From JAGDZR01 sp049115695 (lineage in GTDB: Bacteria > Bacteroidota > Bacteroidia > Cytophagales > Cyclobacteriaceae): a stretch of DNA of 64,000 bases. Below are positions 26,765 through 34,708 of this stretch, piece after piece. How positions within the stretch are numbered: position 1 is the stretch's first letter; the number at the start of each line of letters is the position of its first letter. A model generated the notes under the pieces. It did no database searches and was not told the origin of the DNA. It saw only the letters and a program-made list of their open reading frames with translations. Position numbers and translations under genes: made by a program. The stretch is from contig JAGDZR010000015.1 of NCBI GenBank assembly GCA_049115695.1, positions 61,825 to 125,824 on the forward strand. The letters are read 5' to 3'.

Positions 26765-26772
26765 TAACTTTG
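26765..26772 (+). promoter_or_regulatory. Bacteroidota -7 promoter element for putative ncRNA
   Basis: TAACTTTG at 26765-26772 matches the Bacteroidota sigma-A -7 consensus TAnnTTTG exactly. It would place transcription start near 26779, just before the stem that begins at 26785. A clear -33 element was not seen at the usual distance. Confidence 0.45.
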
Positions 26773-26778
26773 GGAATA

Positions 26779-26940
26779 TAATTTTCAAATGACGGTCTAA
26801 TATCTACTGCGAAGCTGGTTTGCGTTAGAGGGTTTTTCGTCATTTGAGCGTAATTCCGCTTGGTTAGGCTTGGGTATGCAGGCTGGTGGATTTATGACTT
26901 ATATGTAGCTGGCGGTGGCATACCCCACCGCTCTTTTTTG
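26779..26940 (+). ncRNA. Putative structured non-coding RNA of about 160 nt
   Basis: Three signals line up on the plus strand: the -7 promoter element at 26765-26772; a perfect long-range 10-bp stem made by TCAAATGACG (26785-26794) and CGTCATTTGA (26838-26847); and an intrinsic terminator with stem GCGGTGG/CCACCGC (26912-26931) followed by six T (26934-26939). No sizeable reading frame lies between. The candidate is divergent from small lipoprotein B, whose start is at 26618. It could be a trans-acting sRNA or a leader. It resembles no RNA family I know. Confidence 0.4.
26912..26939 (+). terminator. Intrinsic terminator with T6 tract
   Basis: GCGGTGG (26912-26918) pairs with CCACCGC (26925-26931) across a 6-nt loop and is followed by CTTTTTT after one base. 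This is the strongest classical terminator on the plus strand in this gap, and its orientation excludes service to the flanking minus-strand genes. Confidence 0.65.
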
Positions 26941-27056
26941 AGCTAGCAGCAAGGGAAAATAATAGTTAATAGTTGAGAGGGGTTAATTAGAGTAGTTGTT
27001 ATTGGGAATACTTAGATAATGATTGTGATACAGTTACCTAAGTAGCAGCTAGTAGA

Positions 27057-27080
27057 TAGGGCAGCAGCCTTGCTGCCCTA
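27057..27080 (+). terminator. Perfect 10-bp hairpin
   Basis: TAGGGCAGCA (27057-27066) pairs perfectly with TGCTGCCCTA (27071-27080) across a 4-nt loop, followed on the plus strand by TTCTTATT. It may be a second terminator for plus-strand transcription from the ncRNA region, or an end of an unrecognised short transcript. Confidence 0.5.
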
Positions 27081-27363
27081 TTCTTATTCATCAATTTAAC
27101 GATTGAATCTCCAGATTGGAGAGTGATTTTAAACTTAAAATTTCTTTGTGCTGGCGTGTATGATTCATGATGTATTTGAGGAGTAAATCTCCAAAATAAG
27201 TGTCATACATCGAGATAGGACGATGTGAAGAATGGGTTGTTATTCGAGTAATGCCCTAGAAAAAGACTAAATCACGGTTTTAAACTTAATTTGTCTACAT
27301 GTCGTAAATTGGAAATCAAGATAATCAAGTGTCTACCCTCATAAATTCGATAGACTCTGAAAT

Positions 27364-27855
27364 TTATTTGAGATCCAAAGCCGACGAATCTAAGGAGTAT
27401 AAGAAATTACCATCTTCGATACGGGCATAAGCATCCCAAAAAAATATTGAAGTACTGTCTCTGTTCTGTCTATCAACTTTTCTGTTGAATTTCTTTATCA
27501 GCTGATCGTTGATAAATATATGGAGTGAATCTGCAAAAAGTGGATAACTGCCTTCAAGCCCCGTTCCACTAAATAAAATGGAATAGCTATCATCATCGCC
27601 AACAGCATCGAAGTAGGTATTCCACGTTTCTGAAGTGTCTGAGGGATTCAATAGAATTGATTCAGTCTGATTAGGAATATACTCTCCTTGATTTGAAACT
27701 ATAGCCCCATATGTTTCTAGCCTAATTGTGGTATCAAGATCATTCAATATGGAGTATTCTATAGGACTTGGATCTCCACAGTCTTCTGTACATAGATCAT
27801 CACAAGAGGTCAACGACAGACTTACAACGATAACAAGTGTGAACAATTTTTTCAT
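27364..27855 (-). CDS. Lipoprotein, copy 2 of a tandem pair (163 aa)
   Basis: ATG at 27855 gives MKKLFTLVIVVSLSLTSC, a clear lipobox; a Met 19 codons earlier (27912) would place a non-signal leader inside the upstream hairpin. The mature protein begins with a Cys-rich acidic segment (DDLCTEDCGDPSP), then a beta-rich domain with DDDSYSILFSGTGLEGSYPL and DSTSIFFWDAY. These blocks recur nearly unchanged in the neighbour at 27936-28475, so the pair arose by tandem duplication. The periplasmic or surface role is unknown. Confidence 0.7.
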   Translation of the reverse strand: MKKLFTLVIVVSLSLTSCDDLCTEDCGDPSPIEYSILNDLDTTIRLETYGAIVSNQGEYIPNQTESILLNPSDTSETWNTYFDAVGDDDSYSILFSGTGLEGSYPLFADSLHIFINDQLIKKFNRKVDRQNRDSTSIFFWDAYARIEDGNFLYSLDSSALDLK

Positions 27856-27898
27856 CTTGGTTTTAAATTCTAGTGATAATTGGGAATTCAGGCAATAG

Positions 27899-27931
27899 AA
27901 GAGCTTACCCATTTAAGATGGGTAAGCTCTT
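27899..27931 (-). terminator. Strong hairpin between tandem lipoprotein genes
   Basis: AAGAGCTTACCCAT (27899-27912) and ATGGGTAAGCTCTT (27918-27931) form a perfect 14-bp stem with a 5-nt loop, five bases after the stop of the upstream lipoprotein gene on the minus strand. It is most likely its terminator. The T-rich flank on the plus side (27932-27940) suggests it could act in both directions. Confidence 0.65.
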
Positions 27932-27935
27932 ATTT

Positions 27936-28475
27936 TTATTTAAGAAGCAAAGTAATTGAGTCTAAAGTGTACATGTATGTACCTTCCACTATTCGATTGT
28001 ACGCATCCCAGAAAAATATTGAGGAACTGTCTCTATTCCGTCGATCAATTTTTCTGCTAAACTTATTTACTAATTGATCATTGATAAAGATGCTAATGGA
28101 ATCCGTGACTAGCGGATAGCTTCCTTCGAACCCTGTTCCGCTAAAGAAAATGGAATAGCTATCATCGTCGCCAATTGCATCAAAAGAGGTAGACCAAATT
28201 TCCGAAGTATCCGAAGGGTTTAGCTGAAATGACTCAGTCTGATTAGGAATAAATTCTTCTTCATTTGAAAAAGTAGATCCATATGACTCTAACCTTATCT
28301 CAACATCGAGATCATTCAGTATGAAGTATTTGATTACTCCTAGCTCTTCACAATCCTCTGTACATAAAATATCACAATTTTCTAGGAGTAAACCATCACA
28401 ACCCTCATGGTTTACATCCTTGCAGGAGGTTATTGCTAGACTGGTAATGGCTATAACTAGGAATAATTTTTTCAT
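27936..28475 (-). CDS. Lipoprotein, copy 1 of a tandem pair (179 aa)
   Basis: The signal is MKKLFLVIAITSLAITSC with a standard lipobox. The mature N-terminus has an extra Cys-rich segment (HEGCDGLLLENCDILCTEDC) absent from copy 2. The rest matches copy 2 closely, including YFILNDLDVEIRLESYGS, PNQTESFQLNPSDTSEIW and RDSSSIFFWDAYNRI. The start overlaps the stop of the metalloprotease-type gene by four bases, so the two are coupled in one operon. Confidence 0.7.
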   Translation of the reverse strand: MKKLFLVIAITSLAITSCKDVNHEGCDGLLLENCDILCTEDCEELGVIKYFILNDLDVEIRLESYGSTFSNEEEFIPNQTESFQLNPSDTSEIWSTSFDAIGDDDSYSIFFSGTGFEGSYPLVTDSISIFINDQLVNKFSRKIDRRNRDSSSIFFWDAYNRIVEGTYMYTLDSITLLLK

Positions 28476-30358
28476 CTTGGATTTAAGTTATCTCGATAAG
28501 AATTTAATAATGCAGGAACATGCTGTTCTGTATTGTTGGAGTACAAACCCATAAGTCTATCTCTGAACTGATTCATTGAAGATGCGTTTGTTAAGGCAGC
28601 TTGCATTTGTATAAAAGTATACCGTTGAACTCGGTCTCTTGGCATGTCTTGGATTGAACCATTTTGACTTTGGTCGTTAGTATCTGCTAGGTCAAAGAAA
28701 AGTGAAGTGTACTTTCCGTCCCTTCCTCCATCTGAGTTGGCTCTATTCATTTGGGTAAATGTTATATTTCGTGCCGAGGAACCACTTGTGATGTAGTTTC
28801 GAAACCAAATACTCGTCAAATCTTGTTCGATATACTCTGCCCAACTTTCCTTTAGTATAGTCATCTCATCATTTCGAGTCATGAATGCATTAGGAAGGGA
28901 TCTGTCTAACCAAAAATGGCTTGCATGCCCCATTTCATGAAGTGTGGTACCGAATACTGTCCTGACAGTCTTTGTAGTTCCACGATTGGTTTTGCCATAT
29001 ATTTTTATAGGATTACCGAATGGAATGAAATTTTTCCACGCCGAATGTGTCCCCGTTCCTCTTCCTGTTGATATTCGAATCCCAAAACTTCCCGGTCTTC
29101 TATATTTAACTTGTTCGTGGAAATAATTAGCTGCCACGAAAACGGTTGCAGCAAGCTCTTTTTCTCCTTCAATCCTTCCCCCATTATTTGCCAAATCAAA
29201 AGTGTAAACTAAGTTATCTGTTCTTGTGTTTGTTTTTAGATTTGTCTTATAGACATAGAGATTACTCCCTCGCTTGATATCGAATTTTTTGTGGGTGTAT
29301 TCGAGCTTATAGTTGACGCTTGTGCCAAATTTTTTACCCGCCGAAAACTTACCGTCATAGCTGGTTGAGACTCTGGCAGTGCGAAGGCTATAATTGATAA
29401 CAACCGTAGCACCTTTCATTGGTACAGTACGATCAAAACTACCATTATTATACTTGAACCGAACTGTTCCATTTGGTGTCCAGCTTTTGTTCCATATACA
29501 TGTATAACACCATTTTACAGGATTTGCTTTTTTAGCATAAGCAGGTGTCACAAAAAGATCAAGAAGAGAGTATTTTTTGACAGATTTTAAGGACTCAATG
29601 AAACTATCCCACGTGCTCTGGATTGTTCTTTCAGTTTGGGAATCTTCATCATCGAAGGCTGATTCATCTCCTTCCAATAAGGCCAAATATTCATCGGCTT
29701 CAGCTTCAGACATATGACCTGATAGGTAAAGTGAGTATAATTCTACTCCCATTAGCAAACCGTATGCCTCCAGCGAATCTACAGATGCATCATTAAGCGT
29801 TCTTGCGGATTCCTCTTCTGGTTGAACCTGCGTGATTTCTGGATAATCTGGAATAAAGACATCATTAATGACTTCATGTTCAAAAGATGGAAATTCGAAA
29901 TCCATCGGTACTACAGCATATAACCAACTAAACCCTTCCGCATTGTCAGGTTCTGGTTCATACTCACCCTGCTGAACAACTGGAAGGTCGATCGGATAGT
30001 TGAAAAAGGCTATATCTTCATATCCCATTAGAGAATCATATTCTAAAGTGTCGGCAGGCAAGTAACGAATATACTTATTATTTGGTGTTAGGTCAATTTC
30101 TATCTCCTCCGTTGTGACTCGTGCTCCAGGAAAATTCTGATAAAGTTTTGCTTTTAAAGAGTCGAATGCCATCTGCATTTTATCTGGTGTGTACGGATTG
30201 TACCCTTCTTTATCTAGAATCAGCTTTTGTCTTGCAGGAATTTCATCAGAAATCTCAGTGTTGTCTGGAATTATCTCATCTTCAGTTGCGCATGAGAACA
30301 TCGCAAGCGTATATGCTAATACACATGCGAGTCGTAATAGGTTGAATTTACTTTTCAT
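28472..30358 (-). CDS. HExxH metalloprotease-like lipoprotein (628 aa)
   Basis: A lipoprotein signal ends in LAMFSC (about residue 23). The mature N-terminal half is acidic with repeated helices. The C-terminal ~320 residues are beta-rich, then carry TTLHEMGHASHFWLD around residue 475, an HExxH zinc site, followed after about 25 residues by KESWAEYIEQDL, a likely third-ligand glutamate region. This fits a gluzincin-like protease anchored at the cell envelope. Family name not certain. It overlaps the lipoprotein copy 1 start and begins two bases after the DUF4105-like gene stop, giving a four-gene operon. Confidence 0.7.
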   Translation of the reverse strand: MKSKFNLLRLACVLAYTLAMFSCATEDEIIPDNTEISDEIPARQKLILDKEGYNPYTPDKMQMAFDSLKAKLYQNFPGARVTTEEIEIDLTPNNKYIRYLPADTLEYDSLMGYEDIAFFNYPIDLPVVQQGEYEPEPDNAEGFSWLYAVVPMDFEFPSFEHEVINDVFIPDYPEITQVQPEEESARTLNDASVDSLEAYGLLMGVELYSLYLSGHMSEAEADEYLALLEGDESAFDDEDSQTERTIQSTWDSFIESLKSVKKYSLLDLFVTPAYAKKANPVKWCYTCIWNKSWTPNGTVRFKYNNGSFDRTVPMKGATVVINYSLRTARVSTSYDGKFSAGKKFGTSVNYKLEYTHKKFDIKRGSNLYVYKTNLKTNTRTDNLVYTFDLANNGGRIEGEKELAATVFVAANYFHEQVKYRRPGSFGIRISTGRGTGTHSAWKNFIPFGNPIKIYGKTNRGTTKTVRTVFGTTLHEMGHASHFWLDRSLPNAFMTRNDEMTILKESWAEYIEQDLTSIWFRNYITSGSSARNITFTQMNRANSDGGRDGKYTSLFFDLADTNDQSQNGSIQDMPRDRVQRYTFIQMQAALTNASSMNQFRDRLMGLYSNNTEQHVPALLNSYRDNLNPR

Positions 30359-30359
30359 C

Positions 30360-31436
30360 TTATTTAGTTATTTGTTTGTGAAAAAAATTAGTTGATGTCC
30401 TAAGTTGAACTACTATGAATAAACCCATTAAGGTCAGGCTTACGGGATTCAGGTGTCCGTTGAAAAATGACCATGCACTTGAGAAAATGATGAGCACGGT
30501 AAACAGGGCGCAAAAGCTCTGCTTGGTTTTTCTGTCTGCAATTGGGTAAAGCAGACCAAGTGGGTTTAGGTACAACACCTGATGATTGCCATAGAATAGT
30601 GGATCGCTTGAGCTTAGTAGGATCACAATCATCAATATTCCTAAGAGTCCGTTGATAATGAAAAATGTTGTCAGGACTGCATTTGTGTACTTTTTGCTTA
30701 ATACTGCAAGAATTAAGATGACGATTACCAGCCCTAAATATTCGAGGTTGTTCTGCATCTTGAATGTGTTACTATAACTTCTATACTGTCTGCCGTCTAA
30801 AGCAGCTTGAAGGCTGATTGGGGTATAAGGCAACATGCTTGGTGATACGAAGTCCGCGAAACCAGAGGTCAATACATCGACGATCATTACTTCGGCAAAA
30901 AATGAAAGTTGACTATGATCTCTAAATGTTTCGCGGATAGATTTTTCAAATCGAGGACGCCTTAAAAATGAGATATAAGGGTGTAAGTGTTCTGCGATTA
31001 GTGTTGAGCAGTTATTGGTGGAAGAGCGATAAACCTGAACTTGTTTGCTTCCTATTTCACTAGCAAGATTTTGATATATGGTTTGTATGATGTTAGTATC
31101 CTTGGATATCAAAGCAAGTGAAATTTCTTGGTCAGGTTCACTCAGCTCTTTTTCGAACTGTTCGAAGTTTGTAGCTCTTAGCTGATACTTGTCTTTTCCC
31201 AAGAGTACCCTAATGTTGCCTAGCCATGTTGCTTTTTCAGTAGAGGTATACTCAAAAACAAAATCGATGTTATTAGCACTGTCAACAAGCCATATGGCAC
31301 TATGTCCCCATCCTTGAGATATGGATTGGCTTGGGCTTACCGTGAGTAAATGAAGAGAACTGTGGTCGACGAAGTAACGAGGTGCAGAATTAGCTCCAGA
31401 TGCAATAATTAGTATAATTATTACTGCATGCAACAT
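30360..31436 (-). CDS. DUF4105-like membrane protein (358 aa with chosen start)
   Basis: The preferred start at 31436 opens with a signal-like helix MLHAVIIILIIASGANS; the in-frame Met at 31601 would add 55 residues with no signal character. The periplasmic domain has SISQGWGHSAIWLVDS (conserved GHS/A-type histidine) and SSTNNCSTLIAEHL (conserved Asn-Cys), the Cys/His pair of DUF4105/Lnb-type domains. The C-terminal third has four hydrophobic helices (e.g. LGLVIVILILAVLS). Possible thiol hydrolase or transferase on envelope substrates, by family analogy. Confidence 0.65.
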   Translation of the reverse strand: MLHAVIIILIIASGANSAPRYFVDHSSLHLLTVSPSQSISQGWGHSAIWLVDSANNIDFVFEYTSTEKATWLGNIRVLLGKDKYQLRATNFEQFEKELSEPDQEISLALISKDTNIIQTIYQNLASEIGSKQVQVYRSSTNNCSTLIAEHLHPYISFLRRPRFEKSIRETFRDHSQLSFFAEVMIVDVLTSGFADFVSPSMLPYTPISLQAALDGRQYRSYSNTFKMQNNLEYLGLVIVILILAVLSKKYTNAVLTTFFIINGLLGILMIVILLSSSDPLFYGNHQVLYLNPLGLLYPIADRKTKQSFCALFTVLIIFSSAWSFFNGHLNPVSLTLMGLFIVVQLRTSTNFFHKQITK

Positions 31437-31656
31437 TTTATGTACCAGGTCAAAGGCTGGAATGGGAATATTTATTGACCGATGGTTCAAAGTTGGTCTG
31501 GAAGTAGGTTTAATTAATGAGCGGAATGCACTGAAGTGCTTTCGTACGAAATCATTAATTGCCACTCTGTGTCTGGCAACACAGGTTATTTTTTCTATCA
31601 TAGCGTAGGCGGTTGAAACCTGAAAAATTTATTACTGGTTGATTTACTCTGAGGTA

Positions 31657-31689
31657 GGGAGGTAGCCAAGATTTTGGCTACCGCCTCCC
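31657..31689. repeat. Imperfect hairpin upstream of DUF4105-like gene
   Basis: GGGAGGTAGCCAA (31657-31669) pairs with TTGGCTACC..GCCTCCC (31674-31689), a long stem with one bulge and a short loop. It lies about 220 bp upstream of the start chosen for the DUF4105-like gene. It may be a leader hairpin of that gene or a terminator; no strong T-tract follows. Confidence 0.4.
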
Positions 31690-32058
31690 CAAGAATCTCA
31701 ATTCCAACTGACTAACCAAATCAGATGTTATTGATATTAACCAGCTATCTTTTTATTATGACCAGCCGAGTATATATGTTGCTCATTAGGTAAGGTCAGA
31801 TATTGACTTTAAGACCTAAAAAAGCCGAGGTACAGGGAGGCAGAGTCCTAAATGGAACAGATGCCATGCTGATATCAGGTTTGCAGGTCATTTAAATACG
31901 TTACCAATGATATATATATTATTGGTAAATAGAATGTGTTTTGTAAATAAAATTTACAAATAGCGTTTTATTCATGTAATTGTAGTTTGACAGTATTAGT
32001 TCGTATTGTTCTGAAAGGCAATAATTTCATGAGGGAATATTTAACTTGAAACTACGAA
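31690..32058. other. Intergenic region with two nested inverted repeats
   Basis: No protein-coding frame was found. TTACCAAT (31901-31908) and ATTGGTAA (31921-31928) flank a 12-bp AT centre that is itself nearly palindromic. A few bases on, TTGTAAAT (31941-31948) and ATTTACAA (31952-31959) form a second perfect repeat with a 3-bp spacer. The two sites lie at the boundary between the large minus-strand operon and the DUF4105-like operon and are good candidates for repressor binding or a recombination/replication site. Confidence 0.4.
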
Positions 32059-32087
32059 GAGGCTACCTACGCTTGATAGATAGCCTC
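32059..32087 (-). terminator. Hairpin at the end of the 28-gene operon
   Basis: GAGGCTA (32059-32065) pairs with TAGCCTC (32081-32087), with three further base pairs inside (CTA/TAG) after one mismatch. It lies six bases downstream of the stop of the last operon gene. The position supports it as the operon terminator although the T-tract is weak. Confidence 0.55.
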
Positions 32088-32092
32088 AGAGT

Positions 32093-32674
32093 TTATGCTA
32101 CAATAGTTACTAAATAATCACCCAGTGAAGGCGAACTTGGCATCAATACCAGGTTGTCTTCATCAATCACCTTGTCGGAGGTGTCGACACTTTCTCCGGT
32201 AGCTACATTTCTTAACGAAAATGTGATGGCCTTCGTCCCAAGGAAATGTTCGATATTGACTTCTTTGGCAATATGCACTTGTCCATCTTCGGCAAGATTT
32301 GCATCTAAATTACCACGCCTTATCGTGAGTTTGGTGTTCCCTGATTCGACGATAGTGGATCGAACTATTTTAACACTGTCATTGGTGCCTGCGGTCGACC
32401 CATTGATTAAGATTACTGTTCTATTTTCTATTTTGTCCGTTACGTCTCCAGCTACAACAAGCTCATTTCTATCTATGACATCAATGATATCAAAGCTTTC
32501 TGTAAGTGTGACTTGAGCGGTGTGTTTTTTCAGGTGTAATGGCTCGACCATTCCATCTGCTCCCATAATCTGTAGTTGGTCTTCCGTATCAAAGAAAACG
32601 TACACCTGCCCTACAGGTGGTGGGGTTTTAGGTGGCGTTGCAATGGGTATTGTTAATACGCTTAAATTTTTCAT
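32093..32674 (-). CDS. Fibre/adhesin-like protein with phage receptor-binding-type C-terminus (193 aa), last operon gene
   Basis: It is soluble and beta-rich with no signal or membrane helix. Residues about 10-45 look like a minor display domain (VGQVYVFFDTEDQLQIMGAD). The C-terminal ~60 residues carry EHFLGTKAITFSLRNVATGE and end in LGDYLVTIVA. The pattern of His..LG-x-K followed by hydrophobic strands and a final GxYxVTV is common at the tips of phage fibres and adhesins. The neighbour at 32730-33230 shares this arrangement, so the two are paralogues. Likely an exposed attachment protein. Confidence 0.55.
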   Translation of the reverse strand: MKNLSVLTIPIATPPKTPPPVGQVYVFFDTEDQLQIMGADGMVEPLHLKKHTAQVTLTESFDIIDVIDRNELVVAGDVTDKIENRTVILINGSTAGTNDSVKIVRSTIVESGNTKLTIRRGNLDANLAEDGQVHIAKEVNIEHFLGTKAITFSLRNVATGESVDTSDKVIDEDNLVLMPSSPSLGDYLVTIVA

Positions 32675-32729
32675 GTCTGCATGTATTTTGTCATTACTTG
32701 AAAGGTTTAAGGGTTACTACTAAGTTGTT

Positions 32730-33230
32730 TTATGAACTAACTGTTACCCGAAAACTACCCTCGATAGGTACATCGGGCTTCAGTATCAAAGTGTTTTGAT
32801 CTGGTATTTCGTGATTGAGCTGATATAAAATGCCATTGACAGTATCTCGGACGTTGAGATTGAGATCCTTTGTACCGAGGTCGTGTATAATGACGACATG
32901 TTTCGCAAAGAGAATCTGCCCTGCTTGTCCAGGTGCTTGTCTGAGCATGCTTCTTTTCAGCTTAACTCTGGACACGGTATCTGACAGGTCAGTGACGGAT
33001 ACAACCTGGTTTACACCATCATTGACTCCTCCGGAAGAATTCTGAATGATCACTATTCCCTCTTTTTTTGCTTCGACACTTACATGCTCAACGTCCAGTG
33101 TATCAGCACTGATGATACTTAAAATTCTCGCTGAGCTGGAGAGCTGTAGTTCTATGGTCTTCCTGGTGGTCGCGGGAGAGGCTACAGCACCACTTCCCTT
33201 AATGAATCTGGTATGTCTAATTACCCTCAT
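32730..33230 (-). CDS. Fibre/adhesin-like protein, paralogue of the preceding (166 aa)
   Basis: This beta-rich protein contains IIQNSSGGVNDGVNQVVSVT and HVVIIHDLGTKDLNLNVRDT, ending in IEGSFRVTVSS. It aligns with the protein at 32093-32674 across the NSSGGVND/INGSTAGTND region, the R-x-x-L segment and the HDLGTK tail. The start directly abuts the stop of the gene at 33231, consistent with coupled translation. A role in virion or surface attachment is inferred from the fold pattern. Confidence 0.55.
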   Translation of the reverse strand: MRVIRHTRFIKGSGAVASPATTRKTIELQLSSSARILSIISADTLDVEHVSVEAKKEGIVIIQNSSGGVNDGVNQVVSVTDLSDTVSRVKLKRSMLRQAPGQAGQILFAKHVVIIHDLGTKDLNLNVRDTVNGILYQLNHEIPDQNTLILKPDVPIEGSFRVTVSS

Positions 33231-33728
33231 TTAGCCTCCAATTCCCACTCCCAATCCGCCTCCAGGCGGCACATCTCCATCATCATTAGTTTCATTAACT
33301 GGTGTTTCGGGTAAATTCTTTGCACTTCTGTAGTACTGAACTCTGATGGCGATATCGTCGTTGAGATTGAGCGCTCTGAAGGTGCGGAGATTGTCGTAGC
33401 CAATGAGTTCAAAGATATCACCATGACTTAGTGGAAACCCTGATGTGGTTGTAGGGTCTGTTCCATTCTCTTTGAAACGAATCAAGGGCTCTGTGGATGA
33501 GCCTGATAGATTTTCAACCATAATCGTTGCGGAAACTGCCTCGTCGGGAGGGTTAAGGCTTGCTGCAATAAAGTCATCATAGACAATATCCTCATAACCT
33601 CCTGCCGATTCGGGGATAGCCACCAGTCCTTTTTCCTTACTGACTATCGAAATAAGTTCCTCCAGGAAGTCAAGCGTTAGTGCAAAGTTTCCATAAGGAT
33701 AGGGGTTCGGTCTTGTTTGCTGTCCCAT
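33231..33728 (-). CDS. Beta-rich structural protein with glycine-rich tail (165 aa)
   Basis: No membrane helix. Residues 85-150 read like a beta-sandwich of a minor structural protein (SATIMVENLSGSSTEPLIRF, then FELIGYDNLRTFRALNLNDD). The C-terminus is PGGGLGVGIGG. The segment from N/L-type strand through the GD-containing loop resembles the small protein at 43217-43450. It lies between fibre-like genes and the endolysin-type peptidase. Function unknown. Confidence 0.55.
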   Translation of the reverse strand: MGQQTRPNPYPYGNFALTLDFLEELISIVSKEKGLVAIPESAGGYEDIVYDDFIAASLNPPDEAVSATIMVENLSGSSTEPLIRFKENGTDPTTTSGFPLSHGDIFELIGYDNLRTFRALNLNDDIAIRVQYYRSAKNLPETPVNETNDDGDVPPGGGLGVGIGG

Positions 33729-33737
33729 GAATATTAT

Positions 33738-34220
33738 TTAACTGTACGTTGGATCGTAGAAGTGAGGACGATCCTTAAAATTTTTCCAACGGCCTCCCCA
33801 CTTCAAGCCAGCGGATTCACCAATAGCTCCAATGGTTTCCCATCGGGGATTTTCCCAAATGGGCTCGCCTTCTTGAAACTCAACCACGTCTACGGCAATT
33901 CTATGATTGTGTGCGCTCTGGCCACAGCGCGCATTGGTCACCTTGCGACCAGGAGCTGTGCGACCTTGGGCAAATAGTTGGTCTTGTTCTTCACAACTTC
34001 TGTATGCTGAAGTAATGCGGAGCTCAATGCCTTGCTTCTTGGCTCTGCTAAGCAGCACCTTGACTTTCTTCTGCACATCCTTTTCCAGCGTGAGCAGCAG
34101 TATGTTGGTTTTATAGTCAAATACACTGTAGATCCGCTCCCGTTGCCAGTAGGCGATAATGATCCCCAAGGTCAGGGTCACACTAGCTCCGATACCAAAA
34201 TATATGTATTTGCTTTGCAT
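33738..34220 (-). CDS. Membrane-anchored M15-type L-Ala-D-Glu peptidase (endolysin-like, 160 aa)
   Basis: A transmembrane helix (FGIGASVTLTLGIIIAYW, residues 8-25) anchors an M15/VanY-type domain. It has ITSAYRSCEEQDQLFAQG (res 69-86) and SAHNHRIAVD (102-111) giving zinc ligands H104 and D111. WGGRWKNFKDRPHF supplies H153. The glycine of SxHxxGxAxD is replaced by R107, but the three zinc ligands are intact, so activity is likely. It would cut peptidoglycan cross-peptides, consistent with entry, exit or wall remodelling for the particle encoded by this operon. Confidence 0.85.
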   Translation of the reverse strand: MQSKYIYFGIGASVTLTLGIIIAYWQRERIYSVFDYKTNILLLTLEKDVQKKVKVLLSRAKKQGIELRITSAYRSCEEQDQLFAQGRTAPGRKVTNARCGQSAHNHRIAVDVVEFQEGEPIWENPRWETIGAIGESAGLKWGGRWKNFKDRPHFYDPTYS

Positions 34221-34226
34221 GGGCGA

Positions 34227-34379
34227 TTAGGCTTGTTGCTTCTTCTCCTGACACTTGCAGTCACTTTTCTTTTTTCGGTCTTGGTGCATCCAGTAAAATT
34301 TTGTCACCGTGAAAGCTGTTCCAACAACTATTGAAATTCCCAAAAGGACGCTGAGTAGCTTACTCTTTTCACTTGCCAT
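34227..34379 (-). CDS. Small single-helix membrane protein (50 aa)
   Basis: ATG at 34379 to TAA at 34229-34227 encodes an N-terminal helix (LLSVLLGISIVVGTAFTV) followed by a basic tail DRKKKSDCKCQEKKQQA with a Cys-x-Cys pair. It overlaps the coiled-coil gene upstream by 11 bp and ends six bases before the M15 gene start. Position and membrane topology fit a holin-like or virion membrane peptide; this is not established. Confidence 0.6.
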   Translation of the reverse strand: MASEKSKLLSVLLGISIVVGTAFTVTKFYWMHQDRKKKSDCKCQEKKQQA

Positions 34380-34707
34380 TCTTCAGTTTATTAAGTTCTT
34401 CTTCCAACTCTTTATTTCGAGCTTCCAGTTTTACCACCAGTTCTTCCAACTCGTTATTGCGCTTCCGCTCACTTTCTACAAGTAGTTCAAGCTTGTCTAT
34501 TCGTTCTTCTTGCTCCTGAATCTCCTTTTTGAGCTTGTCGGAAAGCTGGAGGAAACTGTTCACTACTTCTTTATTGGCTTGAGCAAAGAGGTTCTCCGAT
34601 TGCGCCTTGTTAAGCTTTTTTTCACTGACTATTTTAATAATAGAGTCGAGTAGTTTCCAAAAGCCCGTGGCACTGAGCACCAGGATCAAAATTTTTGTAA
34701 AGTCCAT
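34369..34707 (-). CDS. Membrane-anchored coiled-coil protein (112 aa)
   Basis: One N-terminal transmembrane helix (ILILVLSATGFWKLLDSI, residues about 5-22) is followed by an almost continuous coiled coil (residues 40-112, many ELE and KLE heptads), ending in lysine-rich sequence. It begins one base before the stop of the fibre-like gene at 34709. Such proteins act as rods or tethers between a membrane and another layer. Confidence 0.65.
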   Translation of the reverse strand: MDFTKILILVLSATGFWKLLDSIIKIVSEKKLNKAQSENLFAQANKEVVNSFLQLSDKLKKEIQEQEERIDKLELLVESERKRNNELEELVVKLEARNKELEEELNKLKNGK

Positions 34708-34708
34708 C

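Larger units (their letters stand above)
26619..27363. other. 745-bp gap without confirmed protein gene; holds ncRNA candidate and hairpins
   Basis: No convincing protein-coding frame was found on either strand. The left part is the promoter side of small lipoprotein B. From about 26765 there is a promoter, a long-range stem and a terminator (separate entries), and a second perfect hairpin at 27057-27080. The rest (27090-27360) is AT-rich and shows no recognisable signal. Only tiny frames occur, for example a 10-codon frame MQAGGFMTYM at 26876, too short to support. Confidence 0.5.

Noticed and set aside
26876..26908. Ten-codon frame MQAGGFMTYM just before the terminator
   Set aside because: Too short to support; kept only as a possible leader peptide inside the ncRNA candidate.
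31437..31601. 55-residue N-terminal extension of the DUF4105-like protein
   Set aside because: No signal-peptide character, whereas the later Met starts a good signal peptide.
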